The notes below the pieces were generated by a model. That model was not told where the DNA came from and did no database searches. It saw nothing but the letters and a program-made list of their open reading frames with translations. Of a stretch of 64,000 nucleotides of DNA, positions 1-9,877 are shown in pieces. How positions within the stretch are numbered: position 1 is the stretch's first letter; the number at the start of each line of letters is the position of its first letter. Origin of the DNA: Phytomonas francai (taxonomy: Eukaryota; Euglenozoa; Kinetoplastea; Trypanosomatida; Trypanosomatidae); the NCBI GenBank assembly GCA_001766655.1, contig MJCC01000003.1:825801-889800 (forward strand). Direction: 5' to 3'. Both the position numbers and the translations under genes were made by a program.

Positions 1-1278
1 GGGGGGAGGGCTCACGTGTAGGAGAACTTCCCTGGCTTGGGTTGACGCTTTGGGATCAGGTATGCAAAACGCCTAAAATGAATCTGGTTGGAGAGAAGGG
101 GAATGATAGGAGGCCATAAGATGATTGGTTTTTAAATAAATATAGCGCATGAACTATAGGGGACAAGTAAAACACTTCAGTCCGCTTTTTACTCGTTCAC
201 GATGTTGTGATTCAATATAGTGCATATTGGTTGAAAATAAAATGCTCTCTAAGCCATATATTTCAAACTAAAAACGAATTCTATTCAAAAAAGAAATCCC
301 TTTCCTACATTCAGGTGAGGGAGTTAGCCCTAAATAACTTTCTACAGCGTGGTTTGCGCTTGTCCTTGCATGAAAGTATAATCTTACAATAAAGCTACTA
401 ATTTAAATATGCCACTTTCCCCCGCAAAAAGAGCACCAACCTCAACAAAGAAATTTCTAGCTGTTTTAATGATATCAAGGATAGTACAATGGAGAAAAAA
501 TGAAGCAGCTATCCTACAACTTATTCTTCTCATATGAATGCACGGCTTTCTGCTACAATTCCATAAAATTCTGAAAAATCGCGACTCCTTATATATATAT
601 GTATATATAAACGATGCTTGGAAAAATATAATGAAACGCATTCTTTTAAAAAATCTCCAACTTCTATGATTCTTGAGTATCGCAGGAAAAATCCTATAGC
701 TCGTTTATCATTTCAAATAGTAGGCTTTAAAAAACATGGGTGTATAATAATTCCTCTATTGTTCATGTTTTTATCAACTCGTCAGTCAATAAGCCAAAAA
801 TGAGCTACTAAGCGATATAATTTATATACACACTATATATGGATTTAAAGACAGAGCATCCATTTTTGGCCAAATGGAGTTCTTATTGAGTAATACAAAT
901 ATATCGATCTAAGCGTTTCAAACAAACACATAGTCATTTAACAAGAACAATCAATAGTTATAAAAGCGTTAAAATATGCCCAAAAATAAAAAATACCGAT
1001 GTAAATTACAAAGAAAGCAAGAAGAGAATCATCAGCTAAAGTGCATGAGTTTTATTTTCCGTGTATAAACCTTTTCCAGGTTTAAGTGGACGCAGGGTAT
1101 TCCTCTATTAGCATATCCTTACATTCAATAAGCATAAGGGCGAAGGTATACGTTAAATTGAACTACTATGCTTTCCTACCGTCTTGTGGGTACAAAAAAA
1201 AAAAAAATAACTAAAACGGAGGATCTAGGTAATGATGTGTGTGAGGAGGGAAAGGGGTGAGAAACAGTTCTGGGAGTT
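1..1278. other. Intergenic region, AT-rich
   Basis: There is no supportable gene here. The sequence is AT-rich, with short chance frames on both strands and a small TA-dinucleotide run near 590-610. The first 60 bases are richer in G and C and could be the 5' end of a further minus-strand transcript lying to the left, but no reading frame shows that. The run of A just above 1200 lies downstream of the WDR17-like stop codon and is probably part of its 3' untranslated region. Confidence 0.6.
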
Positions 1279-4200
1279 CTACCCGACCAGCATCCTCACA
1301 CCCGTCCCCGACATCGTGAAATGGCAGCAAAGCCCCCACTCGAGCGCCTCCTTCTTGGCGATAAACGAGCCCCCATCCTCGAGCGCGAACGCCTCGCCGT
1401 AGATCGGCACCGACGTCAGGGCCGAGGTCAATAGCTTGCCATCCCCGCCGAACGTGGCGAGCTCCGTCCCGGGCGGGAGGCATTCCACGAGGGCGGAGTG
1501 CGGGGAGTAGTTCGCGAGGACGCCCTGCACCTTCCCCACCAGCCCCTCCAGCGCCCCGCTCCCCTTCGCGAACTCGCGCGCGCGCGCGAAGGCCGGGTTC
1601 AGGAGGTGCGGAAAGCGGTACACCTTCACCCCCATCAAGGCCGCGAGGAGAAAGGAAAGCGCGAGAAACCGCCGGTGATCGGCCGTGAGGGCCGACGACG
1701 AGGAGGGCGAGGGCGGGGCCACGACGAGCCCCGTCAGCAGCCCGCCCGGCGGCGGGCCCGCGGCGACGGCCTCGCCGCCCCCCCCAGCCCCCTTCCCGGG
1801 AAGGGCGACGTAGCCGGTGACGTTAAAGGCCTGCTTGAGGTAGAAGTTCGCGTCGGCGCCGTTGATATCGCGCAAGGCCACCTCGAGGAGGTTCTCCAGA
1901 AACCCGCAGATGCTTTGCAGGACGTGCACGGGGGTGGCGGCCCCCCCCCCGGCATGGGCCGGGTCCACGGCCTGAAGGACCATCGCCGCGATCTGATTTT
2001 GCGAGCTCATCCCATCGCTCGCGTGCTTTTGCTGAATAATCGCGGGATCGAGGGAGAGCTTCAGGGACTCGCATTTTGCGCGAATCTGATCGCGGAAGTG
2101 CTTAACCGCATCGGAAGAAGCCTGGGGGGTTCCTAACGTAGGATTCAAGACGTCCGCCACTCCCGTAGCGTTTGCCATTTTCCTCCCTTGCGCATCCTGA
2201 AAGAGCGAAAAGAGGGTCGCGAGGGGGTGATAAGGATTTGAATGGCGCGCTGCGCAGAGCAGGCCAACCTCCCACAGCCCAAGTCGCGCGCACAGGAGTA
2301 TCGACGCGAAATAAACGGCATCGATCGTGTTCCGCTCACGAACAGGAATAATATGCAGTAAGGCGTGCGCAAGGGCAGACTCACCGGCGTAAAGTAGCGA
2401 CCGAATCGCTTCGTCATTGCCTCCGCTCGCCAAGTGAAGAGCGGCGACGACGCGCGGGCTGCGGCTACGGAGAAGGGCGCCTAAGCGCTGGTTTTGAAGC
2501 ACCTGCGTGACCGTGGTTGTTCCTTTCGCGTCGATAAATGCCCGAATGGGGGGCTCATTTGCGTTAAAAAGACCCGTTGGCTTTGACACTTCGGCTGGAG
2601 AAGCGTTCGGATCGCGTTGCGGGCAGGTCAGGCAGATCGTCACGGCTTCATCGTAGGCGCTCCTACTGCCCTTCTGGTGCGTGAGCACCTGCGCGGCCTT
2701 CGCGCTTTCCTCGGCAAGTATATAATACGTCACCGCACGAGGATCCCCAAGGCCCTCCATCACTGCTGCCGCCTTCGCGCACACACTACGCCAATACTCT
2801 CGGCTAACAATAGGGGCCACGACAATTGCCTGATCCCACGCCTCCGCCTCGATTAACGCATTGCAATAGTCCTCAAACTGCCCTACTTTCAGCAGCTCAT
2901 TCGCGGACTCGAGGAGCCGCTTCTTGCGATAGGCAGGTCCTACGGAGGCCACCGTCTTTCCGTGAGCTTTGTCGTGCATCTGCTTTGCCTTTACCTTTTG
3001 TGCTTCCAGAAGTTTCGCGAGCGGTACGATATTTGCCTTAGCATCCGGAACGTAGCTCGAGGGGTCATTCGCGTAGGATGCTAGCTGCATCACATCCCAG
3101 CAACCTTGCGGAAATTCAAAGAACCCCAAAAGTTTCCCTATACGCTCTATTGGTTTGGCAGCAGCTTGGGAAAGCTCTTTGAGAAGGTTCCGCACAGGAT
3201 TCCCCGCCACCGCGCCGACCGAAAGCCCCCCTGCGGGCTCTGCCAACATCAGCTCTGACGCGTCCGGCACGACCGACGGCTCCAACACATCAAGAGTGGC
3301 CTTAAGAAAAAGGTGTGAAAGAAGAGAAAGAGACCACGCCACGATCGCGCCGTCCCTGGAAAGAGAGTACACAATCAAAGGCCGCTCCGGGTGGCTGCAG
3401 ATCGCGGAGATCCCCGCGGCGTGGCGGCGTAGCCTGCCCAAACATCGTCCCTCCCCCCGCACATCCCACAACCCCACAGTCGTATCCGCTGACCCCGAGA
3501 GCGCGAGGTAGGGTGCGACCCCACACCAACAGACGCTCTGAACCCCCCCTTGGTGCCCGCGCAGGACGCGAGATTTGACAGAAATCACGTGGGAATCGTT
3601 CGGCGCCAGATCCCACACGCGAAGCATTGAATCATGCCCACCTGAGAGCAAGAACTGCGGAGCCGACGGGTGAAAAGCAATGTCGTTCACGGCATCGCAA
3701 TGTCCAGTAAGCGTCAAGATCGGCTTGTCGCTCTGGGAGAGGAGGTTGAAGAGGTAAATCTTGCCGTCCGCGCAGCCGACGGCGAGGGTCTTGCCCTTCG
3801 TAGGCTCCACATCCAAGCTCAGGATGGCCCCCCCGGGCGCGCTAAAGCGATGGAGGACTTGCCCGTTCTTAGACCCCAAGAGAGCGATCCCGATGCTTGC
3901 GATGGCAACCACAAGGCTCGTGGAATCCGTCGAGGCTGGCAACCACAAAATACGACCTACAGGACCCCCGAAGACCGGCGTTCGCCATCCTTGCCGCTGC
4001 GTACTGCAAGTGTACTGCACGACCTCGCCACTGCTCAGCGCTGCCACGAGATACTTGCCGTTCGACAACCAGTCCACGTCGTGCACAGCAACCTCGCCGC
4101 TCACCTCGATCTTATACAGCACCCCCAACGTCCTCATATTCCACACCCGAATCACCCCATCCACGCCCGCCGAGGCGACGTGATCGCGATCATGGCGGTT

Positions 4201-5415
4201 AGTCCGACAGCAAAGCGCCGTGTGGGTGCTACCGCCCTCCGTCTGAAATTCGTACTGCTGATGGGTGAGGTTGTACACCGCGAGGCCGCCGTGGGTGAAG
4301 CCGAGGGCGACGCGGTCGCTGTCCAGATGCGCGATGGACCTAATCCCGACCGAGGCTTCAAACGGAAGAATCGCCAGTGCCGTTTTCGAGCTCGTCTGCC
4401 ATTTGTGCACGAGATTACTGCCGCAGTTAACGGTGAAAAAGGTGCCTGTTTTCCCTGGAACCCATGCGATGGCGCTCACGCACTCCTTACAATCAAACAC
4501 CAGCGTTGGTGCCTTGTGGTTGTTCGTATCGCATAAAACTAGGCCGCCCTCCCGCGAGCCCACCACAAGCTGATTGGCGACACTCACATCAAAGGCGATA
4601 ACGCTTACAGGGAGCGGACCCGACAGGAACGGCGCGCTATCCTTCTCCTTGCTAAGGGGTGAAGGAAAAGGGGCGATGGAGGCGGTGTGGGTGAGTCCCG
4701 TCGTGGCGCTCAGCGTGAGAAAGGAAAGCGTTCCGTCCGACGTCCCGCACGCGACGAGGTCCGCGCGAACAGGCGAGACGGCAACGCATTCCACGCTTTC
4801 GGCCGCCTCTTTCTGCCCCCCACCAGTCACCGCTGTGGCACCGTACCAATCGGAGCTATTATTCGCGGGCTTTCCATTTTGGGCGCTGGGAGCCTGAAGA
4901 GAGGAGGTGGCAGCTGGAATCACCACACTGCGCGGCTCTGCGGGAATTTTGTCGGACGCGTTGGTATTCAGCGAGATCATCCGCCCTGTGCTGGTACCAA
5001 AAAGCAAGTGATTTTTGCCAGCAACGCACAAGGTTGTAGGCCTACCTTCTCGCTGGAAAAGGTTGCCCAATGAGGCAGGCAGCTTTTCCTTTGTGATGCA
5101 CTCACCATTTGGTAGCCTCCAGACCATAACCCAGGGTTTCTGCGCGGTTAGACAAGCTATAAACTCATCATTGTAGTCGAAGGAGATAATCTCCGACAGC
5201 GTGCCACTACCGAAGGAGGACGCAATACGGTAATCAGGAGCACTAGCCGCAGTTGGATTTGAGTCGCCGACGTTCGGTAAGGTCCTGTTATCGATCTGAT
5301 ACAGCAAAATACTATGCGCAGAAGCGAACGCAAAGCGGTTAGACTTTGCAATAAGACTGAGTCGGCATTGTGAGCTGCAGCCTGGCGGAATAAAGGCAAC
5401 TAGCGTGAGTGGCAT
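1279..5415 (-). CDS. WD40-repeat protein, WDR17-like
   Basis: A 1378-residue protein. The start is the ATG at 5415; a TTG one codon upstream extends the open frame but is unlikely to be used. The N-terminal half carries many WD40 units, with clear repeat endings such as LRVWDLAPND and VGLWDVRGEG preceded by SGGHDS and SGSADT. The second half is alpha-helical without WD motifs. The beginning (residues 1-40), total length and two-part plan resemble animal WDR17, a WD40 family common in ciliated eukaryotes; this is from recollection of the family. WD40 blades act as protein-binding platforms, so a role in a flagellar or trafficking complex is possible but not shown. The last 250 residues are encoded by much more GC-rich DNA and contain glycine, alanine and proline runs that look like recent expansion. 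Another large WD40 scaffold is the main alternative. Confidence 0.72.
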   Translation of the reverse strand: MPLTLVAFIPPGCSSQCRLSLIAKSNRFAFASAHSILLYQIDNRTLPNVGDSNPTAASAPDYRIASSFGSGTLSEIISFDYNDEFIACLTAQKPWVMVWRLPNGECITKEKLPASLGNLFQREGRPTTLCVAGKNHLLFGTSTGRMISLNTNASDKIPAEPRSVVIPAATSSLQAPSAQNGKPANNSSDWYGATAVTGGGQKEAAESVECVAVSPVRADLVACGTSDGTLSFLTLSATTGLTHTASIAPFPSPLSKEKDSAPFLSGPLPVSVIAFDVSVANQLVVGSREGGLVLCDTNNHKAPTLVFDCKECVSAIAWVPGKTGTFFTVNCGSNLVHKWQTSSKTALAILPFEASVGIRSIAHLDSDRVALGFTHGGLAVYNLTHQQYEFQTEGGSTHTALCCRTNRHDRDHVASAGVDGVIRVWNMRTLGVLYKIEVSGEVAVHDVDWLSNGKYLVAALSSGEVVQYTCSTQRQGWRTPVFGGPVGRILWLPASTDSTSLVVAIASIGIALLGSKNGQVLHRFSAPGGAILSLDVEPTKGKTLAVGCADGKIYLFNLLSQSDKPILTLTGHCDAVNDIAFHPSAPQFLLSGGHDSMLRVWDLAPNDSHVISVKSRVLRGHQGGVQSVCWCGVAPYLALSGSADTTVGLWDVRGEGRCLGRLRRHAAGISAICSHPERPLIVYSLSRDGAIVAWSLSLLSHLFLKATLDVLEPSVVPDASELMLAEPAGGLSVGAVAGNPVRNLLKELSQAAAKPIERIGKLLGFFEFPQGCWDVMQLASYANDPSSYVPDAKANIVPLAKLLEAQKVKAKQMHDKAHGKTVASVGPAYRKKRLLESANELLKVGQFEDYCNALIEAEAWDQAIVVAPIVSREYWRSVCAKAAAVMEGLGDPRAVTYYILAEESAKAAQVLTHQKGSRSAYDEAVTICLTCPQRDPNASPAEVSKPTGLFNANEPPIRAFIDAKGTTTVTQVLQNQRLGALLRSRSPRVVAALHLASGGNDEAIRSLLYAGESALAHALLHIIPVRERNTIDAVYFASILLCARLGLWEVGLLCAARHSNPYHPLATLFSLFQDAQGRKMANATGVADVLNPTLGTPQASSDAVKHFRDQIRAKCESLKLSLDPAIIQQKHASDGMSSQNQIAAMVLQAVDPAHAGGGAATPVHVLQSICGFLENLLEVALRDINGADANFYLKQAFNVTGYVALPGKGAGGGGEAVAAGPPPGGLLTGLVVAPPSPSSSSALTADHRRFLALSFLLAALMGVKVYRFPHLLNPAFARAREFAKGSGALEGLVGKVQGVLANYSPHSALVECLPPGTELATFGGDGKLLTSALTSVPIYGEAFALEDGGSFIAKKEALEWGLCCHFTMSGTGVRMLVG

Positions 5416-5888
5416 CAATTCTCTAATCGGTTAATACACAGCCAACTATTTTTTAAAACTGTATCAAAATATATCAAAAAGGAAAATCAAGTTGTGGTTC
5501 AGTATAAAGACTATATGAAAGAACAAAACGTTAATACAGTTATTTCTATTTATTAAGCAACGTGTGGGATTCTTCCTAAACGTACAGAAAGTAAACTAGC
5601 AATGAAGCAAAACAATTACAAGTGACCATTATTAAGGCAGCTACTCTTGATTATGGTTTACCTTTTTTTTCTTCTAAAGAGACCGGTTCCAGGATTGTAT
5701 GAAACATTCCCATACCTTTTCGTTTTGTCTTTATCGTTCCTTTTTATCTTCGGGGTCGCTTTAGGACATTAATAGCCCCATAGTCCAAAGATAACCCTTC
5801 TCTTTTTTGTGTAGCAAGAATTCGCAAAAGATAAAAAATGGTCAACCATAATATCGCTTTTCCTATACTCAGCGTAGCTCACCTTTCT
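5416..5888. other. Intergenic region with candidate splice acceptor
   Basis: AT-rich spacer between the Beclin-like stop and the WDR17-like start. On the minus strand a short pyrimidine tract near 5477-5489 is followed by an AG about 15 bases on, a plausible trans-splice acceptor for the WDR17-like gene. Nothing else is evident. Confidence 0.5.
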
Positions 5889-8800
5889 TCATGCATCAGG
5901 CGTTCCGAGAAGAGAGGTCTTGTTAAGTTCCACCAACTTTTGTCCCACCTCTACACACCACTGAACGTTCTCCAGAAGGTTCCTCATGCCGAGCGTCCAG
6001 ATCGTATCCGAGACACTGCCGTACCGAACGGAGAGCCCGCCCACATTGTCGCCACGGATGATGTGAGGGGGGTTCATAAGGCCATCCAACCACCTGCACA
6101 TCGTACCCGTGCGTCTTTCCCCGCCCCTACTCGGCTCCGAGGCGGGCTCCACGGCCCCCTCTGGCCCGCCAGACACGGAGGGGGGGGGTGCCCCCGGCAA
6201 GAGGTCCGCTATGCCAACGCAGGGCTCCGTCCCCACCCCCACCCGGGACTCTGTGGCAGACCCTGGGCTGGGCTCCGTCCCAACCTCTGCGCTGGGGGGG
6301 GCCCGACCCCCTCGAGGGCCGCCCGCCGCCGCGGTGGCCCCGCGCACGTCCAGCTGGTAGCGCCGCCGCCAGCACTGCAGGCCGCACCGCACGACCTCGC
6401 AGAGCTCCTGCACGCACGCGGCGACGACCACGCACGCCTCGCCGTACGTCTTCCAGGCGAAGAACCGCTCGTTGACGAAAAAGTCGAGCACCCGCGAGAC
6501 CTTCGGGGGGTCGGCCGGCGGGGCCGTCGTTCGGGCGGCGGCGGGGGGGGGCGGTTCGAGGAGGTCGACGGTGCTGCGCTCGCCGTACGGGTGCAGACGC
6601 GCGATGCGAAACACGTGCTCGTGCGCCTCCGCCAAATGGCAGAGAAGCTGCGCTAAAAATCCGCTAGCGATGTTGATTTCGGCGACCGAGACGCGCGGAC
6701 GTTCGCCTGCAGGTGTCGAGGATGGGAGCGCCTCCAGGGCAGACAAGCGCATGCTAGCCCCCTCAAACGGCGCGAACGCGCCCATTCCAGACACCCCACA
6801 CGCGTCCTGCTTCGAGCCTGCGTTCTCGGTAGTCGGCGTATACAGCTTATGGGAGAATGAGGAGAAACCACTAAGAAGTGTCTGCGCGTAGATGTGCTGC
6901 CGGCAGATGCCTTCCTGAAACCACAACATGACTTGATGTGCTAGTTCACGAGGAGGGGCTTCGCCGCTAGTGTGGTCTCGAGACGCACCTCTAGATTTGT
7001 CTTTATGGACCAAATCCCTAGGAGGATAGATTGCCACGAAACCTAGCCGTAGTCCGGCGATAGTTGCAATGGGCTCGTTTACTTGTATAGGAAAGGCTAG
7101 AATTGCGATTGAAGTCGCCTCCAGATGAGCCAAACTCCGCCGCAAATATTGTAGCTCTTGTGCACGGCTAAGCACACTATCCTGCAATATACCCTGTGTG
7201 GCTTGAAACTTGTTTTCTCGAATCGCAAGCTGCTTCGAACGCTCCTGATAGAGTTTATCCTCGCGGTTCAGGGCACTCAAGACACCTTCAAGTTCCTTTA
7301 TCTCTTTTTGCGCCAGCGCATAACGCTCTTGCGTTTGCTGAAGCTCGGCTCTAAGTTGTAGACATGTGGGTGTCTCAATAGCCTCTCCTAGAGAGTGATT
7401 TATGTGCAAATCATGCTTACCCGCCTGGGAAACTTCTACAGTGAGATGTGGCCTCGGAGCAGCTTCTTGGTTGCCATGTTCCCTGTCCGCATGTCCTGGG
7501 TTCGTGCGATAGGATTCCCCGCATAAAGTGTTCTTCTCTCTCGCACCCTCCGCATCCTCCTGCATGAGGGTGGAGAAAAGTAAACGAGTGCGAGGATCCG
7601 AGAGGGAGCTTGCAATGGAGTCGAGGTTTAAGCTAAAGGGCCGATTGTGACCTGGAATTTCGTTCGCGTCATCGCGTTGGATCCTGGTAAGGCCGCGTGG
7701 AGTGTTCACCTTTCCAATATTATCACAGGTCCTTTGGATCGTGCGGATATCCTCCAAGATCGCGCAGACATTCGCGCGCATCGTCGGCAAGACAGTACCG
7801 CTCCAGCAGTGAGGGCAAAGCGGTGTGAGAAAGGGAAAGAGTTCCTGCTGGCCAGAGATAGCCTCCAAGGGCGGCGAGGTGCTCGAAGAAAGGGGTGGGG
7901 ATGCCGTGTAAAGATGATTCTGCAATAACGCGGCGGTGCCGCCGTGATGCGTGACGTGGCGAAGCAGCTTCCAGTGGAGCTCCTCAGTATACTTTTTAGA
8001 CAGCCCCGAGAAGGGAAAAGGTGAGGATTTTCCATCCACGGTAAGTGTCGAACTCTCAGTACCGAGAGATCCTCCGATCTTTGTGAAGGAGGACCCCACG
8101 TCGGAGGGTGTGCTCGCCGAACTCCTGCGGGAAGGGATGCTGTTGTGGGAAGTGTCCGTGTCCTCGTTATTTAGCTTTCCACTGTCGGGCGTGATTAAGG
8201 AGAGAGGGGAGCTGCGAGCGCCTTCATCTGCGAAGGCGGATGAAGATCGGATAGGGCTGCTCGGAGCGCCCTTTTTGAGCGGAGAAAGTCCCGTCTCGCT
8301 CCCCTTGTCATCACTATGGCCAACAGCAGTAGTAGTCCCTCTCAGGAATGGCCCTTGCCCCTGGTAAGCGGCCTCCTGCATGGATTTTTTGCGGCAGGTG
8401 CGCAACTCCATGCCTGCAAAGGTCCCTTCCCTTCTGCAGGCCTCGTCTAGTAGCGCGAAGACGCTCCGTGGCCTTGTCGGCTGATCCTGCAAAGGAAGGG
8501 CGTTGTGCGCAGCGCCGCCACTGGGAATGTTGCTAGCGCCTGTAGAAATCTCCTCCATATTCGACAGATCTGCGTATCTTATGCCCGAAAATTGTACTTT
8601 TGTTGTGTCTTTCTCCCCCAGAAAGGGTCCTGAGATCGAATGAAGATTCTGAGTGCACCCTTGCACAGATCCTGGGATCTGAACTTGCGTCTGCACGAAT
8701 AGAGCCGGTAGATGTGAAACCAATTCCAGAGCTAGATCGACATTGTACGCTGCTTTTCCGATTCTGTTGGAAGCGCTACGATTTTCCTCAGTTCCCTGCG

Positions 8801-9293
8801 CGTGAGAATGCAATTCCTCTCGAGAATGATCTGCTTCCTCCTGTTCGTTTGTACACCGGAGGGGTTTGCTTGTCAAATGACTCGGCGCAGATTCATTTGG
8901 CAGGGTCGGATGCGTACCTTCTGCGGGCCACCACGCCTTACGCGGCTCGGGATCTCCGCAGGATTTACGTCCCTTTTCGGACTGGATAGGGTCCCCACCG
9001 GCGGGCGTCTTGCGAACACCGCGCTTCACAAGACCAGGGGAACAGCCCTGCGAGTGGATGCCATTGAGCGAGGGCGAGGGGGTGGAATACATTCCTTGAG
9101 CTTTCTCAATAGGCGCAGGCGTACTATCAGAGATGCTGGCTTGGTGGGAGAATAGCTCGTGGGTCACGGCAAAGGACCCCCGGCAGCGGCAACAGGTCAG
9201 CATAAAAAGGGGATTGGCGCCCTGGGATACTTTAGTCCGTAAACGATTCTCGCTTCCGTCGTTTCTCGGTGAAGCTTGTGAAGAAGATTCCAT
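5889..9293 (-). CDS. ATG6: ATG6 / Beclin-1 (Vps30) homologue, greatly enlarged
   Basis: A 1134-residue protein, against about 450 for animal Beclin-1. It keeps the family order: a CxxC-type pair near residue 34 (CCRC), a second at about 491 (LCPHC) followed by a helix like the Beclin 'C..C...L' segment, a coiled coil at about 645-722, then the conserved C-terminal domain. That domain is recognisable in blocks: GLRLGF (about 747), VSVAEIN through the HPYGERS block (about 868-915), DFFVNERFF through YQLDV (about 937-980), and GLSVRYG through NLLENVQW (about 1084-1120). They match Beclin blocks containing NNFRLG, VEWNEIN, LVPYGNHS, RFFWDNKF, YRMDV, GSYSIK and MLTNLKW. Beclin/ATG6 is a subunit of the class III PI3-kinase complex in autophagy and endosomal sorting. 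Two long insertions, one Gly/Pro-rich and GC-rich (about 981-1061), break the domain. Residues 40-480 are Ser-rich and probably disordered. Confidence 0.82.
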   Translation of the reverse strand: MESSSQASPRNDGSENRLRTKVSQGANPLFMLTCCRCRGSFAVTHELFSHQASISDSTPAPIEKAQGMYSTPSPSLNGIHSQGCSPGLVKRGVRKTPAGGDPIQSEKGRKSCGDPEPRKAWWPAEGTHPTLPNESAPSHLTSKPLRCTNEQEEADHSREELHSHAQGTEENRSASNRIGKAAYNVDLALELVSHLPALFVQTQVQIPGSVQGCTQNLHSISGPFLGEKDTTKVQFSGIRYADLSNMEEISTGASNIPSGGAAHNALPLQDQPTRPRSVFALLDEACRREGTFAGMELRTCRKKSMQEAAYQGQGPFLRGTTTAVGHSDDKGSETGLSPLKKGAPSSPIRSSSAFADEGARSSPLSLITPDSGKLNNEDTDTSHNSIPSRRSSASTPSDVGSSFTKIGGSLGTESSTLTVDGKSSPFPFSGLSKKYTEELHWKLLRHVTHHGGTAALLQNHLYTASPPLSSSTSPPLEAISGQQELFPFLTPLCPHCWSGTVLPTMRANVCAILEDIRTIQRTCDNIGKVNTPRGLTRIQRDDANEIPGHNRPFSLNLDSIASSLSDPRTRLLFSTLMQEDAEGAREKNTLCGESYRTNPGHADREHGNQEAAPRPHLTVEVSQAGKHDLHINHSLGEAIETPTCLQLRAELQQTQERYALAQKEIKELEGVLSALNREDKLYQERSKQLAIRENKFQATQGILQDSVLSRAQELQYLRRSLAHLEATSIAILAFPIQVNEPIATIAGLRLGFVAIYPPRDLVHKDKSRGASRDHTSGEAPPRELAHQVMLWFQEGICRQHIYAQTLLSGFSSFSHKLYTPTTENAGSKQDACGVSGMGAFAPFEGASMRLSALEALPSSTPAGERPRVSVAEINIASGFLAQLLCHLAEAHEHVFRIARLHPYGERSTVDLLEPPPPAAARTTAPPADPPKVSRVLDFFVNERFFAWKTYGEACVVVAACVQELCEVVRCGLQCWRRRYQLDVRGATAAAGGPRGGRAPPSAEVGTEPSPGSATESRVGVGTEPCVGIADLLPGAPPPSVSGGPEGAVEPASEPSRGGERRTGTMCRWLDGLMNPPHIIRGDNVGGLSVRYGSVSDTIWTLGMRNLLENVQWCVEVGQKLVELNKTSLLGTPDA

Positions 9294-9877
9294 TGAATCC
9301 TACGATATCTAAGTTATTCCTAAAGATAAATCAAGAGTCCCTTGCCCTTGTATAGAGAAGTCAAAACAATAAATGGGAAAACAAAAGATGAAAATGAACA
9401 TTCATTTTAAAGTGGATCGAAAGGATGAGTCCTCACTTTAACGTTTCGTTGTATTTTCTTTCTATGGGCCTATTGGTTTTCCTTTAAACAACATTGTAAA
9501 GCACAGTAAATTCATTTGAATAAAATGATACAATAATAGGTAGGACTAGAGAAGGGGAAAGAAAAGCATACGCAAGGCTACAAAGAGAGGAGGGGCTTCT
9601 ATGGAAGATGAATTTCTAATCTCCACGGCGCTGAAAAAAAGTGATACTTGTGCATTTGTGAAGTTATGGAAAATTGCGAAAAGTACCCTAAAAAATCAAA
9701 AACCACTTGATTCATCATATTTCGATAAAATGCCCCCTACTATGTGAGATGTATAATCATCAAGCGGCCTTTTAGTGCTGAAAAATCCATGATACTCTTA
9801 AGATTGGTTTTCCTTCAAAAAGAAAAAACGCTCAAGGAGCTTCCCAATGTGTTAGTACCATTTGAGGTCCTCATTTT
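9294..9877. other. Intergenic region
   Basis: AT-rich spacer without a supportable gene. The minus strand just upstream of the Beclin-like start (about 9340-9420) is rich in T and C and ends in an AG about 55 bases before the ATG, a possible trans-splice acceptor. Confidence 0.5.

Noticed and set aside
1498..2136. Long plus-strand frame of 212 codons opposite the WDR17-like gene
   Set aside because: It mirrors GC-rich codons of the real gene, has Arg/Gly/Pro-skewed composition and no domain. The same applies to other antisense frames such as 5838-6656, 15813-16913, 17549-18787, 29845-30939 and 30032-31237.
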